DNA of 42,549 nt from Oscillospiraceae bacterium (GTDB lineage: Bacteria > Bacillota > Clostridia > Oscillospirales > Ruminococcaceae): positions 1-42,549 of the forward strand of contig JAFZDX010000003.1 of assembly GCA_017560985.1 (NCBI GenBank), in the 5' to 3' direction. Under the pieces are notes generated by a model, which did no database searches, was not told where the DNA came from, and was given only the letters and a program-made list of their open reading frames with translations. Within the stretch, counting starts at the first letter, position 1. The number at the start of each line of letters is the position of its first letter. Shown here piece after piece: positions 14,514 to 22,185 of the stretch. A program made the position numbers and the translations under genes.

Positions 14514-15639
14514 CCTGGAAAAACACTGGGCTTCTGTCTGGGGTAATGCTGTGTCCATTGCAGAAAACAGACCTGAAAGCTATTCTAAAAATATTACATT
14601 GCGCTACCCTGTGTATGCAGCCTTTGGTGGCGATGCGGTGAAAGTTACTTTTGACAACTACACCGGTACAGAGCCGATAACAATTACAAAAACTACAGTT
14701 TTCGCTTATGGCAAATTTTATAAAGTAACCTTTGACGGACGGGACAGTGTAACTATCCCTGCTGGGGAAAATGCTGTGTCTGACTCTGTGGAATGCGCTG
14801 TTATGCCACAGACAGTTTTCTTTGTCAGTTTTTATCTGGCTGATTTTACACAGATGCGTTCAATGGTTTTTGCCAAAGGACCACTGACTTCCGGTTCCTA
14901 TGCCATAGGCGACCAAACTATGGCAGAAATGGTGGATATTGATATAACCAGAAAAACACACTATTTCTACTTTTTAAGCAATGTTTCTGTGCGCACAGAG
15001 AAGAAAAACAAGGCGATTGTATGCTATGGGGACTCTATTACCGCCCAGGACTGGCCTGACTATCTGGCCCTGCGTTGCCGGACTGAAGGATATGAAAATA
15101 CATCCATTATCCGCCGTGCTGCCAGCGGTACAAGAATCCTGCGAGAATACAGCTGTATCACCTATGAATCCTACGGGCTGAAAGGTGACAGACGTTTCCA
15201 CCACGAAGTGCCTACTGATGGGGCAGACACTGTTATTATCCAGCAGGGTATAAACGATATTATTCACCCTGTTGGCACACATATAAATGCTTTCCGCCCT
15301 ATGAGCGACCTGCCAACAGTGGAAGACCTGATTGAAGGTATGAAAAACTATATCGCACAGGCAAGACAGATGGGGTATAAAGTGTATGTGGGTACACTTC
15401 TGCCGATAGGCGGCTGGCGTACCTATGCCCCTTTCCGCGAAGAAATGCGAACACAGTTCAACAACTGGATTCGCACCACCGACCTGATTGACGGATATAT
15501 TGACTTTGACAAAGCACTGGCAGACCCGGAAAAACCGGAATATATGCTGCCACTGTATGACAGCGGCGACCACCTGCACCCAAGCGCAGCAGGCTACAAA
15601 GCTATGGCCGATGCAGTGAGGAAAGAAATAATTGAATAG
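14506..15639 (+). CDS. SGNH/GDSL-family hydrolase with N-terminal beta domain, TTG start
   Basis: A 377-residue esterase-type hydrolase. The first ~150 residues look like a beta-sandwich accessory domain. The SGNH domain follows: block I CYGDSIT with catalytic Ser177, GINDI as block III, and block V DHLHP with Asp355 and His358, so the catalytic triad is complete. Likely activity is deacetylation or ester cleavage on carbohydrate; it lacks a signal peptide. I chose TTG 14506 because GGGGAGG (14491-14497) sits eight bases upstream, and the TTGATTAA overlap with the lipoprotein stop suggests translational coupling. No ATG is available nearby in a suitable position. Confidence 0.85.
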   Translation: MINLEKHWASVWGNAVSIAENRPESYSKNITLRYPVYAAFGGDAVKVTFDNYTGTEPITITKTTVFAYGKFYKVTFDGRDSVTIPAGENAVSDSVECAVMPQTVFFVSFYLADFTQMRSMVFAKGPLTSGSYAIGDQTMAEMVDIDITRKTHYFYFLSNVSVRTEKKNKAIVCYGDSITAQDWPDYLALRCRTEGYENTSIIRRAASGTRILREYSCITYESYGLKGDRRFHHEVPTDGADTVIIQQGINDIIHPVGTHINAFRPMSDLPTVEDLIEGMKNYIAQARQMGYKVYVGTLLPIGGWRTYAPFREEMRTQFNNWIRTTDLIDGYIDFDKALADPEKPEYMLPLYDSGDHLHPSAAGYKAMADAVRKEIIE

Positions 15640-15648
15640 TAAAATATA

Positions 15649-15680
15649 AACAGGCACAGCGTTATGCTGTGCCTGTTGTT
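15649..15680 (+). terminator. Intrinsic terminator of the lipoprotein/SGNH pair
   Basis: AACAGGCACAGC (15649-15660), five-base loop, GCTGTGCCTGTT (15666-15677), then GTTGT. Confidence 0.85.
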
Positions 15681-15814
15681 GTATGTAATGGCAGAGTGTG
15701 ATAGTATATAATCAGATGGAAAAATTTGAATTTGGCGAATAGATGGTGGATATAAAATTCGTATTCGTTTGGTATAAAATAGCAGAAAAACTTAAATATG
15801 GTGGAGGACTGCAA

Positions 15815-16375
15815 ATGTCTGAAAAAGAAAAAATGCTTAGCGGAGACTGGCACGACGCTAACTTTGACGAAACTTTATTGAGAGAAAGAAGAAACGCTGA
15901 ATTATTATGCTATGATTTCAATATGTCAAAGCCAGGCAGTGCCGAACAAATCACAGCCCTGAAAGAGTTACTGGATATAGAGCTGCCAGAAGGACTTACT
16001 GTTTTAGCTCCTGTTTATTTTGATTATGGTACATATACACACTTTGGTAAAGGAACATTTGTGAACCACAGCTGTTATTTTATGGACGGCGGAACAATCC
16101 ACATTGGTGAAAATGTATTTATTGGTCCTTTTTGTGGCTTTTATACTGCATCTCATCCGCTAAACTATGAAGACAGAAACAAAGGACTTGAAAGAGCTTT
16201 GCCTATTATAGTGGGAGATAACTGCTGGTTTGGAGCTAATGTTTCTGTTATGCAAGGTGTCACCATAGGAGCAGGCTGTGTAATAGCCGCCGGAAGCGTT
16301 GTAACCAAAGACATTCCCGAAAACTGTTTGGTTGCAGGTGTGCCTGCCACAATCAAAAAGCAAATTAACCGATAA
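15815..16375 (+). CDS. Sugar O-acetyltransferase, hexapeptide-repeat (maltose acetyltransferase type)
   Basis: A 186-residue left-handed beta-helix acetyltransferase. The N-terminal mac domain (EKEKMLSGDWHDANFDETLLRERRNAELLCYDFN) is followed by hexapeptide repeats (IHIGENVFIGPF, IIVGDNCWFGANVSVMQGVTIGAG). The catalytic His is in ASHPL and the coenzyme A-side loop ends in VAGVPATIKK. It transfers acetyl from acetyl-CoA to a sugar hydroxyl; in vivo targets of this group are often uncertain. ATG 15815 is set by GTGGAGG at 15801-15807; an upstream ATG at 15743 lacks a site. Confidence 0.94.
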   Translation: MSEKEKMLSGDWHDANFDETLLRERRNAELLCYDFNMSKPGSAEQITALKELLDIELPEGLTVLAPVYFDYGTYTHFGKGTFVNHSCYFMDGGTIHIGENVFIGPFCGFYTASHPLNYEDRNKGLERALPIIVGDNCWFGANVSVMQGVTIGAGCVIAAGSVVTKDIPENCLVAGVPATIKKQINR

Positions 16376-16401
16376 AAACTCTGGCAAACTGAATTGTCAG
16401 A

Positions 16402-16703
16402 CAAATTCCAATAGGTCTAACAGATTATTAAAAGTTCATATATACAAAAAAGCCCTTGTCATAATCGACAAGGGCTTTGATATTTACAAACTGTGGGAGG
16501 GGAGGGAATTTCACCCTCTGCTGATAGTCACGAGCCGCTCCCATGTATATAAAATTCATTTTTTTCGCTCAAAATTACACTTTTACACATTCGTACCAAT
16601 CGTACCAACGTAAAAAAGAAAAAAGCCCGAAAAATCGGGCTTTTACTATATAGAAATTTATCCAGCTATTTGGTACAATACTGTTAGAAAAATTTAAATT
16701 TGT
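16402..16703 (+). repeat. ~300-bp direct repeat, left copy, flanking the cat gene
   Basis: This copy is about 95% identical to 17384-17687. In order it holds a strong bidirectional terminator (AAAGCCCTTGTC at 16449-16460 pairing with 16467-16478), a 50-base tRNA-like fold on the minus strand (16494-16543), a tandem 9-bp repeat TCGTACCAA (16591-16608), a second terminator (16622-16630 with 16635-16643) and a -10-like TACAAT (16674-16679). The cat gene's ribosome binding site begins just beyond its right edge, so this copy supplies the cat promoter region. No protein-coding signal is seen. Confidence 0.92.
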
Positions 16704-16713
16704 AGGTGATATT

Positions 16714-17382
16714 ATGAACCATAATCAAGAAGCAATTTTCACCAGAATAGATATGGAGTCCTGGGAAAGAAAAGAGTATTTTCTCCATTACTACCATGAT
16801 GTTCGCTGTACTTACAGTGTTACCATCAACGTGGACATAACAGAAATATATAGACGAGTGAAAGACGAGAGCCTTAGACTGTATCCGACATTGATATGGT
16901 GGATAGCAAATGCTGTCAACCATTTTCAGTTTTTGCGTTTCAATCACGACGATGATGGCAATATCGGATACTATAATGAAGTGAATCCGTCCTTCACCTT
17001 TATGCCTCAGGGGAGCGAGAAATTTCACGTATTATGGTGTAAATATGACCGTAGCTTCGAGGAGTTTTACGACCGTTGCGTTGAGGTTATGGATGCCTGC
17101 GATACAAGCAAAATGTTCCCGATGGCTGATATGCCAAAAAACTGCTTTGATATATCCTCTGTACCGTGGATAGAGTTTACATCATTCAACCTCAACTTGT
17201 TCTCGATAGGTACACACTTACTACCTATATTCACCACGGGTAAGCTGATTAAAGAAAATGGCAGAGTGAAACTCCCGTTTTGTCTGCAAGTTCATCACTC
17301 AATTTGCGACGGCTACCATGCAGGACAGTTTTTTGACTATCTGCAAAACCTTGCAGATGAAGCAGACGGTTGGTTGAAATAA
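16714..17382 (+). CDS. Chloramphenicol acetyltransferase-like protein (CatA family)
   Basis: A 222-residue acetyltransferase of the trimeric CAT family at the usual length. The N-terminal WERKEYFLHYYHDVRCTYSV is the family hallmark, PWIEFTSFNLNL (151-162) is the substrate-pocket segment, and the catalytic motif HHSICDGYH has His195 as general base and Asp199 in the structural position. It would acetylate chloramphenicol or a related small alcohol with acetyl-CoA in the cytoplasm; whether it gives resistance is not shown by sequence. TAGGTGAT precedes ATG. The gene is bounded on both sides by the same ~300-bp sequence, a sign of recombination-mediated acquisition or duplication. Confidence 0.92.
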   Translation: MNHNQEAIFTRIDMESWERKEYFLHYYHDVRCTYSVTINVDITEIYRRVKDESLRLYPTLIWWIANAVNHFQFLRFNHDDDGNIGYYNEVNPSFTFMPQGSEKFHVLWCKYDRSFEEFYDRCVEVMDACDTSKMFPMADMPKNCFDISSVPWIEFTSFNLNLFSIGTHLLPIFTTGKLIKENGRVKLPFCLQVHHSICDGYHAGQFFDYLQNLADEADGWLK

Positions 17383-17383
17383 T

Positions 17384-17687
17384 CAAATTCCAATAGGTCT
17401 AACAGATTATTAAAAGTTCATATATACAAAAAAGCCCTTGTCATAATCGACAAGGGCTTTGATATTTACAAACTGTGGGAGGGGAGGGAATTTCACCCTC
17501 TGCTGATAGCCACGAGCCGCTCCCATGTATATAAACTTCGCATTTTTTCGTTCAAAATTACACTTTTACACATTCGTACCAATCGTACCAACACAAAAAA
17601 AGAAAAAAGCCCGAAAAACCGGGCTTTTACTATATAGAAATTTATCCAGCTATTTGGTGCAATACTGTTAGAAAAATTTAAATTTGT
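17384..17687 (+). repeat. ~300-bp direct repeat, right copy
   Basis: It begins two bases after the cat stop codon and repeats 16402-16703 with a few substitutions and small indels (for example TACAAT becomes TGCAAT at the -10-like site). It carries the same two terminators, tRNA-like fold (17476-17525) and tandem TCGTACCAA (17574-17591). After it the sequences diverge: here comes the 3' end of a minus-strand TetR gene rather than a cat start. Confidence 0.92.
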
Positions 17688-17713
17688 TTATTCCAACGGA
17701 TAACATGCTTTGT

Positions 17714-18235
17714 TTAAGTTTCTCTGATTTTCTCCATAATTTCTGCAATTCTTCCTGCAAGTAAATCATCATCACAGTTGCGTTCAAATTTCAATATTCG
17801 CATAGTATGCAACGCACCTCCGATAGCAAACGTCAAAAGAATATATTCCTGTTCTGTCATTTCTGATACGATATAGCATTGTTTGATTTCTTTTTCAAGA
17901 AAAACAAACAATTTGTCAAAATTATCGTGAAACAACCGATATAATATTTCTCGATTTGTATTCAATGCATCTGGCAACCCTTTGAGAAAAAGAACAGGAT
18001 TATTGAAAATTTCATTTTTAGTAACAAACGCATCCATGACTTGTGATATAGCCTGTTTTTCCAGTTCATTTGACAGTGCATATACATCTTCATAATGTTT
18101 GTAGAATGTGGTCTTGTTTATCATTGATATTTCACAGATATCTTTCACTTTGATTTTTTCCAAAGCATTGTTATTTCTCAAATATAAAAATGCTTCTTTA
18201 ATTGCTTTCTTTGTTTTTCTGACTCTTAAATCCAT
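17714..18235 (-). CDS. TetR/AcrR family transcriptional regulator
   Basis: A 173-residue regulator: N-terminal RKTKKAIKEAFLYL and helix-turn-helix KVKDICEISMINKTTFYKHYEDVY (about 25-48), then an all-helical ligand-binding domain with a C-terminal TetR-type bundle. It is divergent from a small membrane protein gene, and the shared 145-bp gap holds overlapping perfect palindromes. It most likely represses that gene and itself (inference). The inducer is unknown. It is a different protein from the TetR regulator at 10831, with only family-level resemblance. Confidence 0.9.
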   Translation of the reverse strand: MDLRVRKTKKAIKEAFLYLRNNNALEKIKVKDICEISMINKTTFYKHYEDVYALSNELEKQAISQVMDAFVTKNEIFNNPVLFLKGLPDALNTNREILYRLFHDNFDKLFVFLEKEIKQCYIVSEMTEQEYILLTFAIGGALHTMRILKFERNCDDDLLAGRIAEIMEKIRET

Positions 18236-18293
18236 AACTGCCTCTTTTATAAAACGAATTGCTGTTTTCGTCGTTTATACTACTATTTCCACA

Positions 18294-18331
18294 TATAGTT
18301 GCTTGAAAATAAGCAACTATAGTTGCATAAT
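18294..18331 (+). promoter_or_regulatory. Promoter with three-half-site TetR-type operator
   Basis: TATAGTTGCTT (18294-18304) and AAGCAACTATA (18311-18321) form a perfect 11-bp inverted repeat. The right arm is also half of a second perfect palindrome, GCAACTATAGTTGC (18313-18326). A promoter, TTGAAA (18303-18308), 17 bp, CATAAT (18326-18331), runs through them toward the membrane protein gene. The TetR gene is divergent, so this is its likely operator. Confidence 0.8.
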
Positions 18332-18380
18332 ATATATTATAATTCACAGAGAAATATTGGTCAATATATCGGAGGCATGT

Positions 18381-18821
18381 ATGAATTCTTCTTTAAAAAG
18401 GTTTATAATCGCAGGATTTGCAGGTACAATAACAGTTTTAATAATTACAATAGCAACATATGCTGCATTTTTTCATGAGTTTCTGGGGCAGTTTTTGGAA
18501 TTATCGGAAGAAACAATTGCTCTGATTTCCAGAGACCCTGTTAATGTTGGTACAATGCTGATGGCAAATCTGGCACATGGATTTCTCATGGCAACAGTTA
18601 TTCAATGGGGTAAATTTTTCCGCCCTGCTGAAGGTGCAAAAGCGGCAGCTATTATTGCTTTTCTGACTGAAATTTATTTCTGTTTCTCGCAATATTCCAT
18701 TATGAAAACCATGTCTCTTGTGTCAGCAATTGTAGATACAATCATGTGGACAGTAATCAATCTGGCTGTAGGTGCCGTAGTGGCAAAAATATTACGGCCT
18801 TCAGTTGATGTAGAAAACTAA
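18381..18821 (+). CDS. Small integral membrane protein, 4 predicted TM segments
   Basis: A 146-residue, strongly hydrophobic protein with four predicted membrane spans (about 8-28, 58-77, 88-106 and 115-138) and short loops. I do not recognise a named family with confidence. It is divergently arranged with a TetR regulator and sits behind an operator-bearing promoter, the usual arrangement for an inducible membrane function such as efflux or stress response (inference). Start at ATG 18381 with GGAGG at 18371-18375; a much longer frame starting inside the TetR gene is not credible. Confidence 0.75.
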   Translation: MNSSLKRFIIAGFAGTITVLIITIATYAAFFHEFLGQFLELSEETIALISRDPVNVGTMLMANLAHGFLMATVIQWGKFFRPAEGAKAAAIIAFLTEIYFCFSQYSIMKTMSLVSAIVDTIMWTVINLAVGAVVAKILRPSVDVEN

Positions 18822-18898
18822 TGTGATATCTAAAATATAATTTCTACTTAACTGACAATTAGCAAAATCCCAATTTACCGAACAGATATAAACAAAAG

Positions 18899-18926
18899 GC
18901 CAGGGTGCAGCTGCACCCTGGCTTTA
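18899..18926. terminator. Palindromic terminator between convergent genes
   Basis: GCCAGGGTGCAG (18899-18910) is directly followed by its reverse complement (18911-18922). On the minus strand it is followed by CTTTTGTTT and on the plus strand by TTTAAC, so the stronger use is for the vWA operon. Confidence 0.8.
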
Positions 18927-18940
18927 ACTGTTTTACAGTA

Positions 18941-19591
18941 TTATTCCCTGTTTCTGTAATCTTCCTCAATACTGCATTTCCACTGGCGGTTGATTACTCT
19001 ATGTGGTGCACGGCGGACAGATTTTATGGTGTCGCTTAGCACCTGATAGTTCAGTGCTGTGCCTGCCGCATCGTTTCTGAAGTCCACAGCCATATCCCTG
19101 TCTATGCCAAAACTTTCAGCGGTTTCCAGTGCGTCAATATTGGCACCCAGGAACATAAATTCCCAGCCGTATTTTTCTTTCTGGCGCTGTACCAGCTGTT
19201 TTACTTTGGAATATGTGTACTGTCTGCTGGAATTTTCCATACCGTCTGTGGTGATTACAAACAGTGTTTTTTCCGGTCTGTCTTCTTCCCTGGCATACTT
19301 GTGCACATTGCCTATGTGGCGTACTGCGCCGCCTATGGCATCCAGCAGGGATGTACTGCCACGGGCAAAGTATTCTTTTTCTGTCAGCGGATTAACCTTG
19401 TGTATGTCCACTCTGTCGTGGATAACATCACTGTCATAGTCAAACAGCACTGTGGATACCAGGCACAGGCCTTCTTCTTTTTTCTGCTTTTCAATCAGCG
19501 AGTTGAAACCGCCTATGGTGTCTTTTTCCAGCCCTGACATAGAGCCGCTTCTGTCCAGTATAAAAACTATTTCTGTTAAACCTTTTTTCAT
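18941..19591 (-). CDS. vWA (von Willebrand factor A) domain protein, TerY-like
   Basis: A 216-residue cytoplasmic vWA protein. The metal-ion-dependent adhesion site is complete: DRSGS (Asp13, Ser15, Ser17), Thr80 in GSTSLLDA and Asp116 in TTDGMEN, so it should bind a divalent metal and a partner acidic group. It resembles TerY-type single-domain vWA proteins. A GGAGG site precedes ATG 19591. It is the third gene of a minus-strand set behind a macro domain-HTH protein and a small acidic protein; an 82-bp gap separates it from the latter. The target it docks to is unknown. The tail (SVRRAPHRVINRQWKC) is basic. Confidence 0.9.
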   Translation of the reverse strand: MKKGLTEIVFILDRSGSMSGLEKDTIGGFNSLIEKQKKEEGLCLVSTVLFDYDSDVIHDRVDIHKVNPLTEKEYFARGSTSLLDAIGGAVRHIGNVHKYAREEDRPEKTLFVITTDGMENSSRQYTYSKVKQLVQRQKEKYGWEFMFLGANIDALETAESFGIDRDMAVDFRNDAAGTALNYQVLSDTIKSVRRAPHRVINRQWKCSIEEDYRNRE

Positions 19592-19673
19592 AAATAAATG
19601 CCTCCTCAGATTTTCTGGTTACAGTATACACAGAAAATCCAAAGAGGTGGTCACCTGCCAGGCGACATTTTAT

Positions 19674-20036
19674 TTATTCAGTTAAGTTACCGGCCAGTGC
19701 ATCACTTGCTATGGCATATATGTTTGCGGCCACGATTTCTGCATCTTCCACTTCAACAGGTATTTCATCATCGCCTTTGATAAATGTATAGCCCACACCG
19801 CCTTCTGGGTCAATGTCCAGAAAAGCCAGATATGTGTCTGCACCGTCGTTATAGCCGCAGATAATAAATTTCAGCGCGGCCAAGGCATCTTCGGCACTTA
19901 CATTTGCATCAGACAGTTCTTCAAAGGAATATTCCCTGTTGCCATCACCAAAATCAAACTGGAGAACAAAGTTGAACAGTTTCAGTTCTTCATCTTCCAG
20001 ATACATATATTTGTCCCAGAATTTAAAATTATCCAT
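19674..20036 (-). CDS. Hypothetical small acidic protein
   Basis: A 120-residue, very acidic soluble protein with no family I recognise. It alternates predicted helices and strands (MDNFKFWDKYMYLEDEE, then LQFDFGDGNREYSFEEL) and ends in a helical IVAANIYAIASDALAG segment. GGAGGT lies five bases before ATG 20036, and the preceding macro-domain gene stops 14 bases upstream, so the two are co-transcribed. Its acidity and position between a macro-domain gene and a vWA gene suggest a partner or substrate role (inference). Confidence 0.68.
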   Translation of the reverse strand: MDNFKFWDKYMYLEDEELKLFNFVLQFDFGDGNREYSFEELSDANVSAEDALAALKFIICGYNDGADTYLAFLDIDPEGGVGYTFIKGDDEIPVEVEDAEIVAANIYAIASDALAGNLTE

Positions 20037-20050
20037 AATAACCTCCAATA

Positions 20051-21082
20051 TCAATACCCCAGCAGTGGCTGGTCAAAGGACCACAGGGCATCGTTTATAT
20101 CAAATATGTTGTAGTTGCCGTTTATAATAAAATATTCAACTATTATGTCGGCCCTGCTGGAATGTGTCAGCGCATAGCCGGCTTTTTTCAGCAGCTGTTC
20201 CGTTTCTTCCAGTGAAAGTTCCAGTGCAATGGCAAAGGCCAGGGCAGTGGACTTTTTAGGCTTGTAATTTTTATCGTTACGTATTTTTGAAAAGTGTTTT
20301 CTGCTGATGTTGGCTTTTTTGTAACACTGTGCTTCTGTCATACCCTTCTGGGCTATCAGTTTCAGCAATGTCTGTGAAAAGCCTTCATCCAGCCTGTCTA
20401 TATAGTCTTCCAGCGACAGCATTTTGTTTTTCGCGGCAGGTGCAGACATAACCATATCTTCACAGCGGTCGATGTCCATATCCATAGATACATGGGTGGA
20501 TACAATCATCTTTCTGCCACGAATAATTTCTTTTCTGTCACTGTGTTTTGCCACATAGTTGTCGTCTATATAACTTTCAATATCGTCATACAGACTGCGG
20601 CTGATGGTATATGCGGCCTTGTCAAACAACACCATATACACATCTATATCATATTCGTTGTTTTCCAGCCAATGGGAAATTGTTTTTGTGGCAACATCAA
20701 AGGCTTTGTCCTTTGGATAGCCATAAACACCTGAAGAAATAAGCGGGAATGCTATGCTTTCACAGCTGTGTTCCTTTGCCAGGTCCAGACTGGAAATATA
20801 GCAGTTTTCCAGCCGCTGTTTTTCACCGCGGCTGCCGCCCTGCCACACAGGACCAACAGTGTGTATCACATATTTTGCTTTCAGGTTATAACCCTTTGTT
20901 ATCTTTGCACTGCCTGTGGCACAGCCGCCCAATATTTTGCATTCTTCCAGCAGCTGTGGACCTGCGGCTTTGTGTATCCGGCCGTCCACACCGCTGCCAC
21001 CCAGCAGAGAGTTTTTTGCGGCGTTTACAATGGCATCGGTTTCCATCAGTGTAATATCGTTTCTTACTATGTACAAAGGCAT
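20051..21082 (-). CDS. Macro domain protein fused to a C-terminal HTH-like domain
   Basis: A 343-residue fusion. Residues 1-165 are a macro domain: MPLYIVRNDIT, DAIVNAAKNSLLGGSGVDGRIHKAAG, then IHTVGPVW and PLISSGVYGYP, the loops that bind ADP-ribose and allow hydrolysis of ADP-ribosyl or O-acetyl-ADP-ribose groups. After a linker of about 65 residues comes a helical region (about 230-343) with an XRE-like helix-turn-helix (GMTEAQCYKKANISRKHFSKIRNDK, in part). I chose the third possible start at 21082, eight bases after AAGGAG; earlier ATGs are too close to the site. It heads an operon with the acidic and vWA genes. A DNA-binding sensor of ADP-ribose is one reading (inference). Confidence 0.87.
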   Translation of the reverse strand: MPLYIVRNDITLMETDAIVNAAKNSLLGGSGVDGRIHKAAGPQLLEECKILGGCATGSAKITKGYNLKAKYVIHTVGPVWQGGSRGEKQRLENCYISSLDLAKEHSCESIAFPLISSGVYGYPKDKAFDVATKTISHWLENNEYDIDVYMVLFDKAAYTISRSLYDDIESYIDDNYVAKHSDRKEIIRGRKMIVSTHVSMDMDIDRCEDMVMSAPAAKNKMLSLEDYIDRLDEGFSQTLLKLIAQKGMTEAQCYKKANISRKHFSKIRNDKNYKPKKSTALAFAIALELSLEETEQLLKKAGYALTHSSRADIIVEYFIINGNYNIFDINDALWSFDQPLLGY

Positions 21083-21132
21083 ATACATCACTCCTTTCAC
21101 TTATTATACAACAAACTTTTGTATAAATCCAA

Positions 21133-21162
21133 TTTACAGACAGCCGATTTTTATTGTATAAT
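21133..21162 (+). promoter_or_regulatory. Promoter of the adenosine deaminase-like gene
   Basis: TTTACA (21133-21138), 18-bp spacer, TATAAT (21157-21162). The gap is shared with the divergent macro-domain operon. Confidence 0.75.
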
Positions 21163-21192
21163 TAATTTATTAAACAAAAACGGAGAATTATT

Positions 21193-22173
21193 ATGAAAAT
21201 ACTTAATAAAATCGACCTGCATCTTCATATAGACGGCTCTGCAAAGCCGGAAACAGTTTATGAAATTGCACATAAACAGGGTATAGAACCTGAATGCAAT
21301 ATGACACTGGAAGAAATCAGAAATTCAATGGTTATTCCTGATGGTCAGTTTGACCCGGATTTTCTTACCTTCCAGCCACCGCTGAGAGCAATGCAGACAG
21401 CGGAAGGCCTGTCACGTATTACAGAAGAACTGGTGGAACAGCTGGAAAAAGACGGACTGATTTATGCTGAACTGCGTTTTGCACCACAGTATCATCTGGA
21501 AAAAGGTATGAGCCAGGAAGACGCTGTGCTGGCCGCTATTGACGGCCTGGAAAAAGGTCTGGCAAAATGCAAGACACTGAAAGCAGGACTGATTCTTTGT
21601 ACAATGAACCATTGCGACCCAATGGAAAACCACGATGCCAATATTGAAACAGTACACCTTTCCAAAAAATATCTGGGCAAGGGTGTGGTTGGTGTCGACA
21701 TGGCGGGTTATGAAGAAAGAATGCCAGAATACGCTGACCTTTTTGAACTGGCAAAACAGCTGGGTGTGCCAGCCACAACCCACAGTGAATTTACAGTAGG
21801 TGATGCACTGAAATACGGTACAACCAGAATAGGTCACGGCTATCAGGCGGCTCAGATTCCAGAACTGACAGAATATGTGGTTGCCAACGGTATCACACTG
21901 GAAATGTGTCCGGACAGCTCTCTTTCCAGCGATTATGGTCTTTATGGCGATGAAAGACACCCACTGTTTGTGCTGTTCCACAAAGGCGGCAGGGTAACAG
22001 TGAACACAGACAATATGACTGTTCTCAACACTAACCTGGAATTTGAATACGAAATGTGCCGTAAAATGGGCTTTACAGATGAAGACATAGTAAAAATGAA
22101 CAACTATGCAATCCAGGCCTGTTTCGCAGATGAAGAAACAAAGAAAGCACTGCTGGCAGTACAGCCTTTATAA
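21193..22173 (+). CDS. Divergent adenosine deaminase-family amidohydrolase
   Basis: A 326-residue TIM-barrel deaminase relative. The metal motif HLHIDGS (His10, His12, Asp14), RIGHG (His215) and LEMCPDSS match adenosine deaminases. Two catalytic motifs differ: the usual HAGE is shortened to HSE (His197, Glu199), and the usual NTDDP is NTDNM (Asp273, Asn274). Deamination of adenosine is therefore not assured; a related purine or aminofutalosine-type substrate or another amidohydrolase reaction is possible. CGGAG precedes ATG 21193. It is the first of three amidohydrolase-superfamily genes in a row, each apparently with its own signals. Confidence 0.82.
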   Translation: MKILNKIDLHLHIDGSAKPETVYEIAHKQGIEPECNMTLEEIRNSMVIPDGQFDPDFLTFQPPLRAMQTAEGLSRITEELVEQLEKDGLIYAELRFAPQYHLEKGMSQEDAVLAAIDGLEKGLAKCKTLKAGLILCTMNHCDPMENHDANIETVHLSKKYLGKGVVGVDMAGYEERMPEYADLFELAKQLGVPATTHSEFTVGDALKYGTTRIGHGYQAAQIPELTEYVVANGITLEMCPDSSLSSDYGLYGDERHPLFVLFHKGGRVTVNTDNMTVLNTNLEFEYEMCRKMGFTDEDIVKMNNYAIQACFADEETKKALLAVQPL

Positions 22174-22185
22174 AATCAAATATAC

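Noticed and set aside
16591..16608. CRISPR-like tandem repeat
   Set aside because: There are only two 9-bp units with no spacers, and no cas genes in the window.
16402..17687. Insertion sequence or composite transposon around cat
   Set aside because: The repeats contain no transposase and no terminal inverted repeats, and I found no target-site duplication. Described only as direct repeats.
18108..18380. Long N-terminal extension of the four-span membrane protein
   Set aside because: It would overlap the divergent TetR gene and run through the operator; GGAGG before ATG 18381 sets the start.
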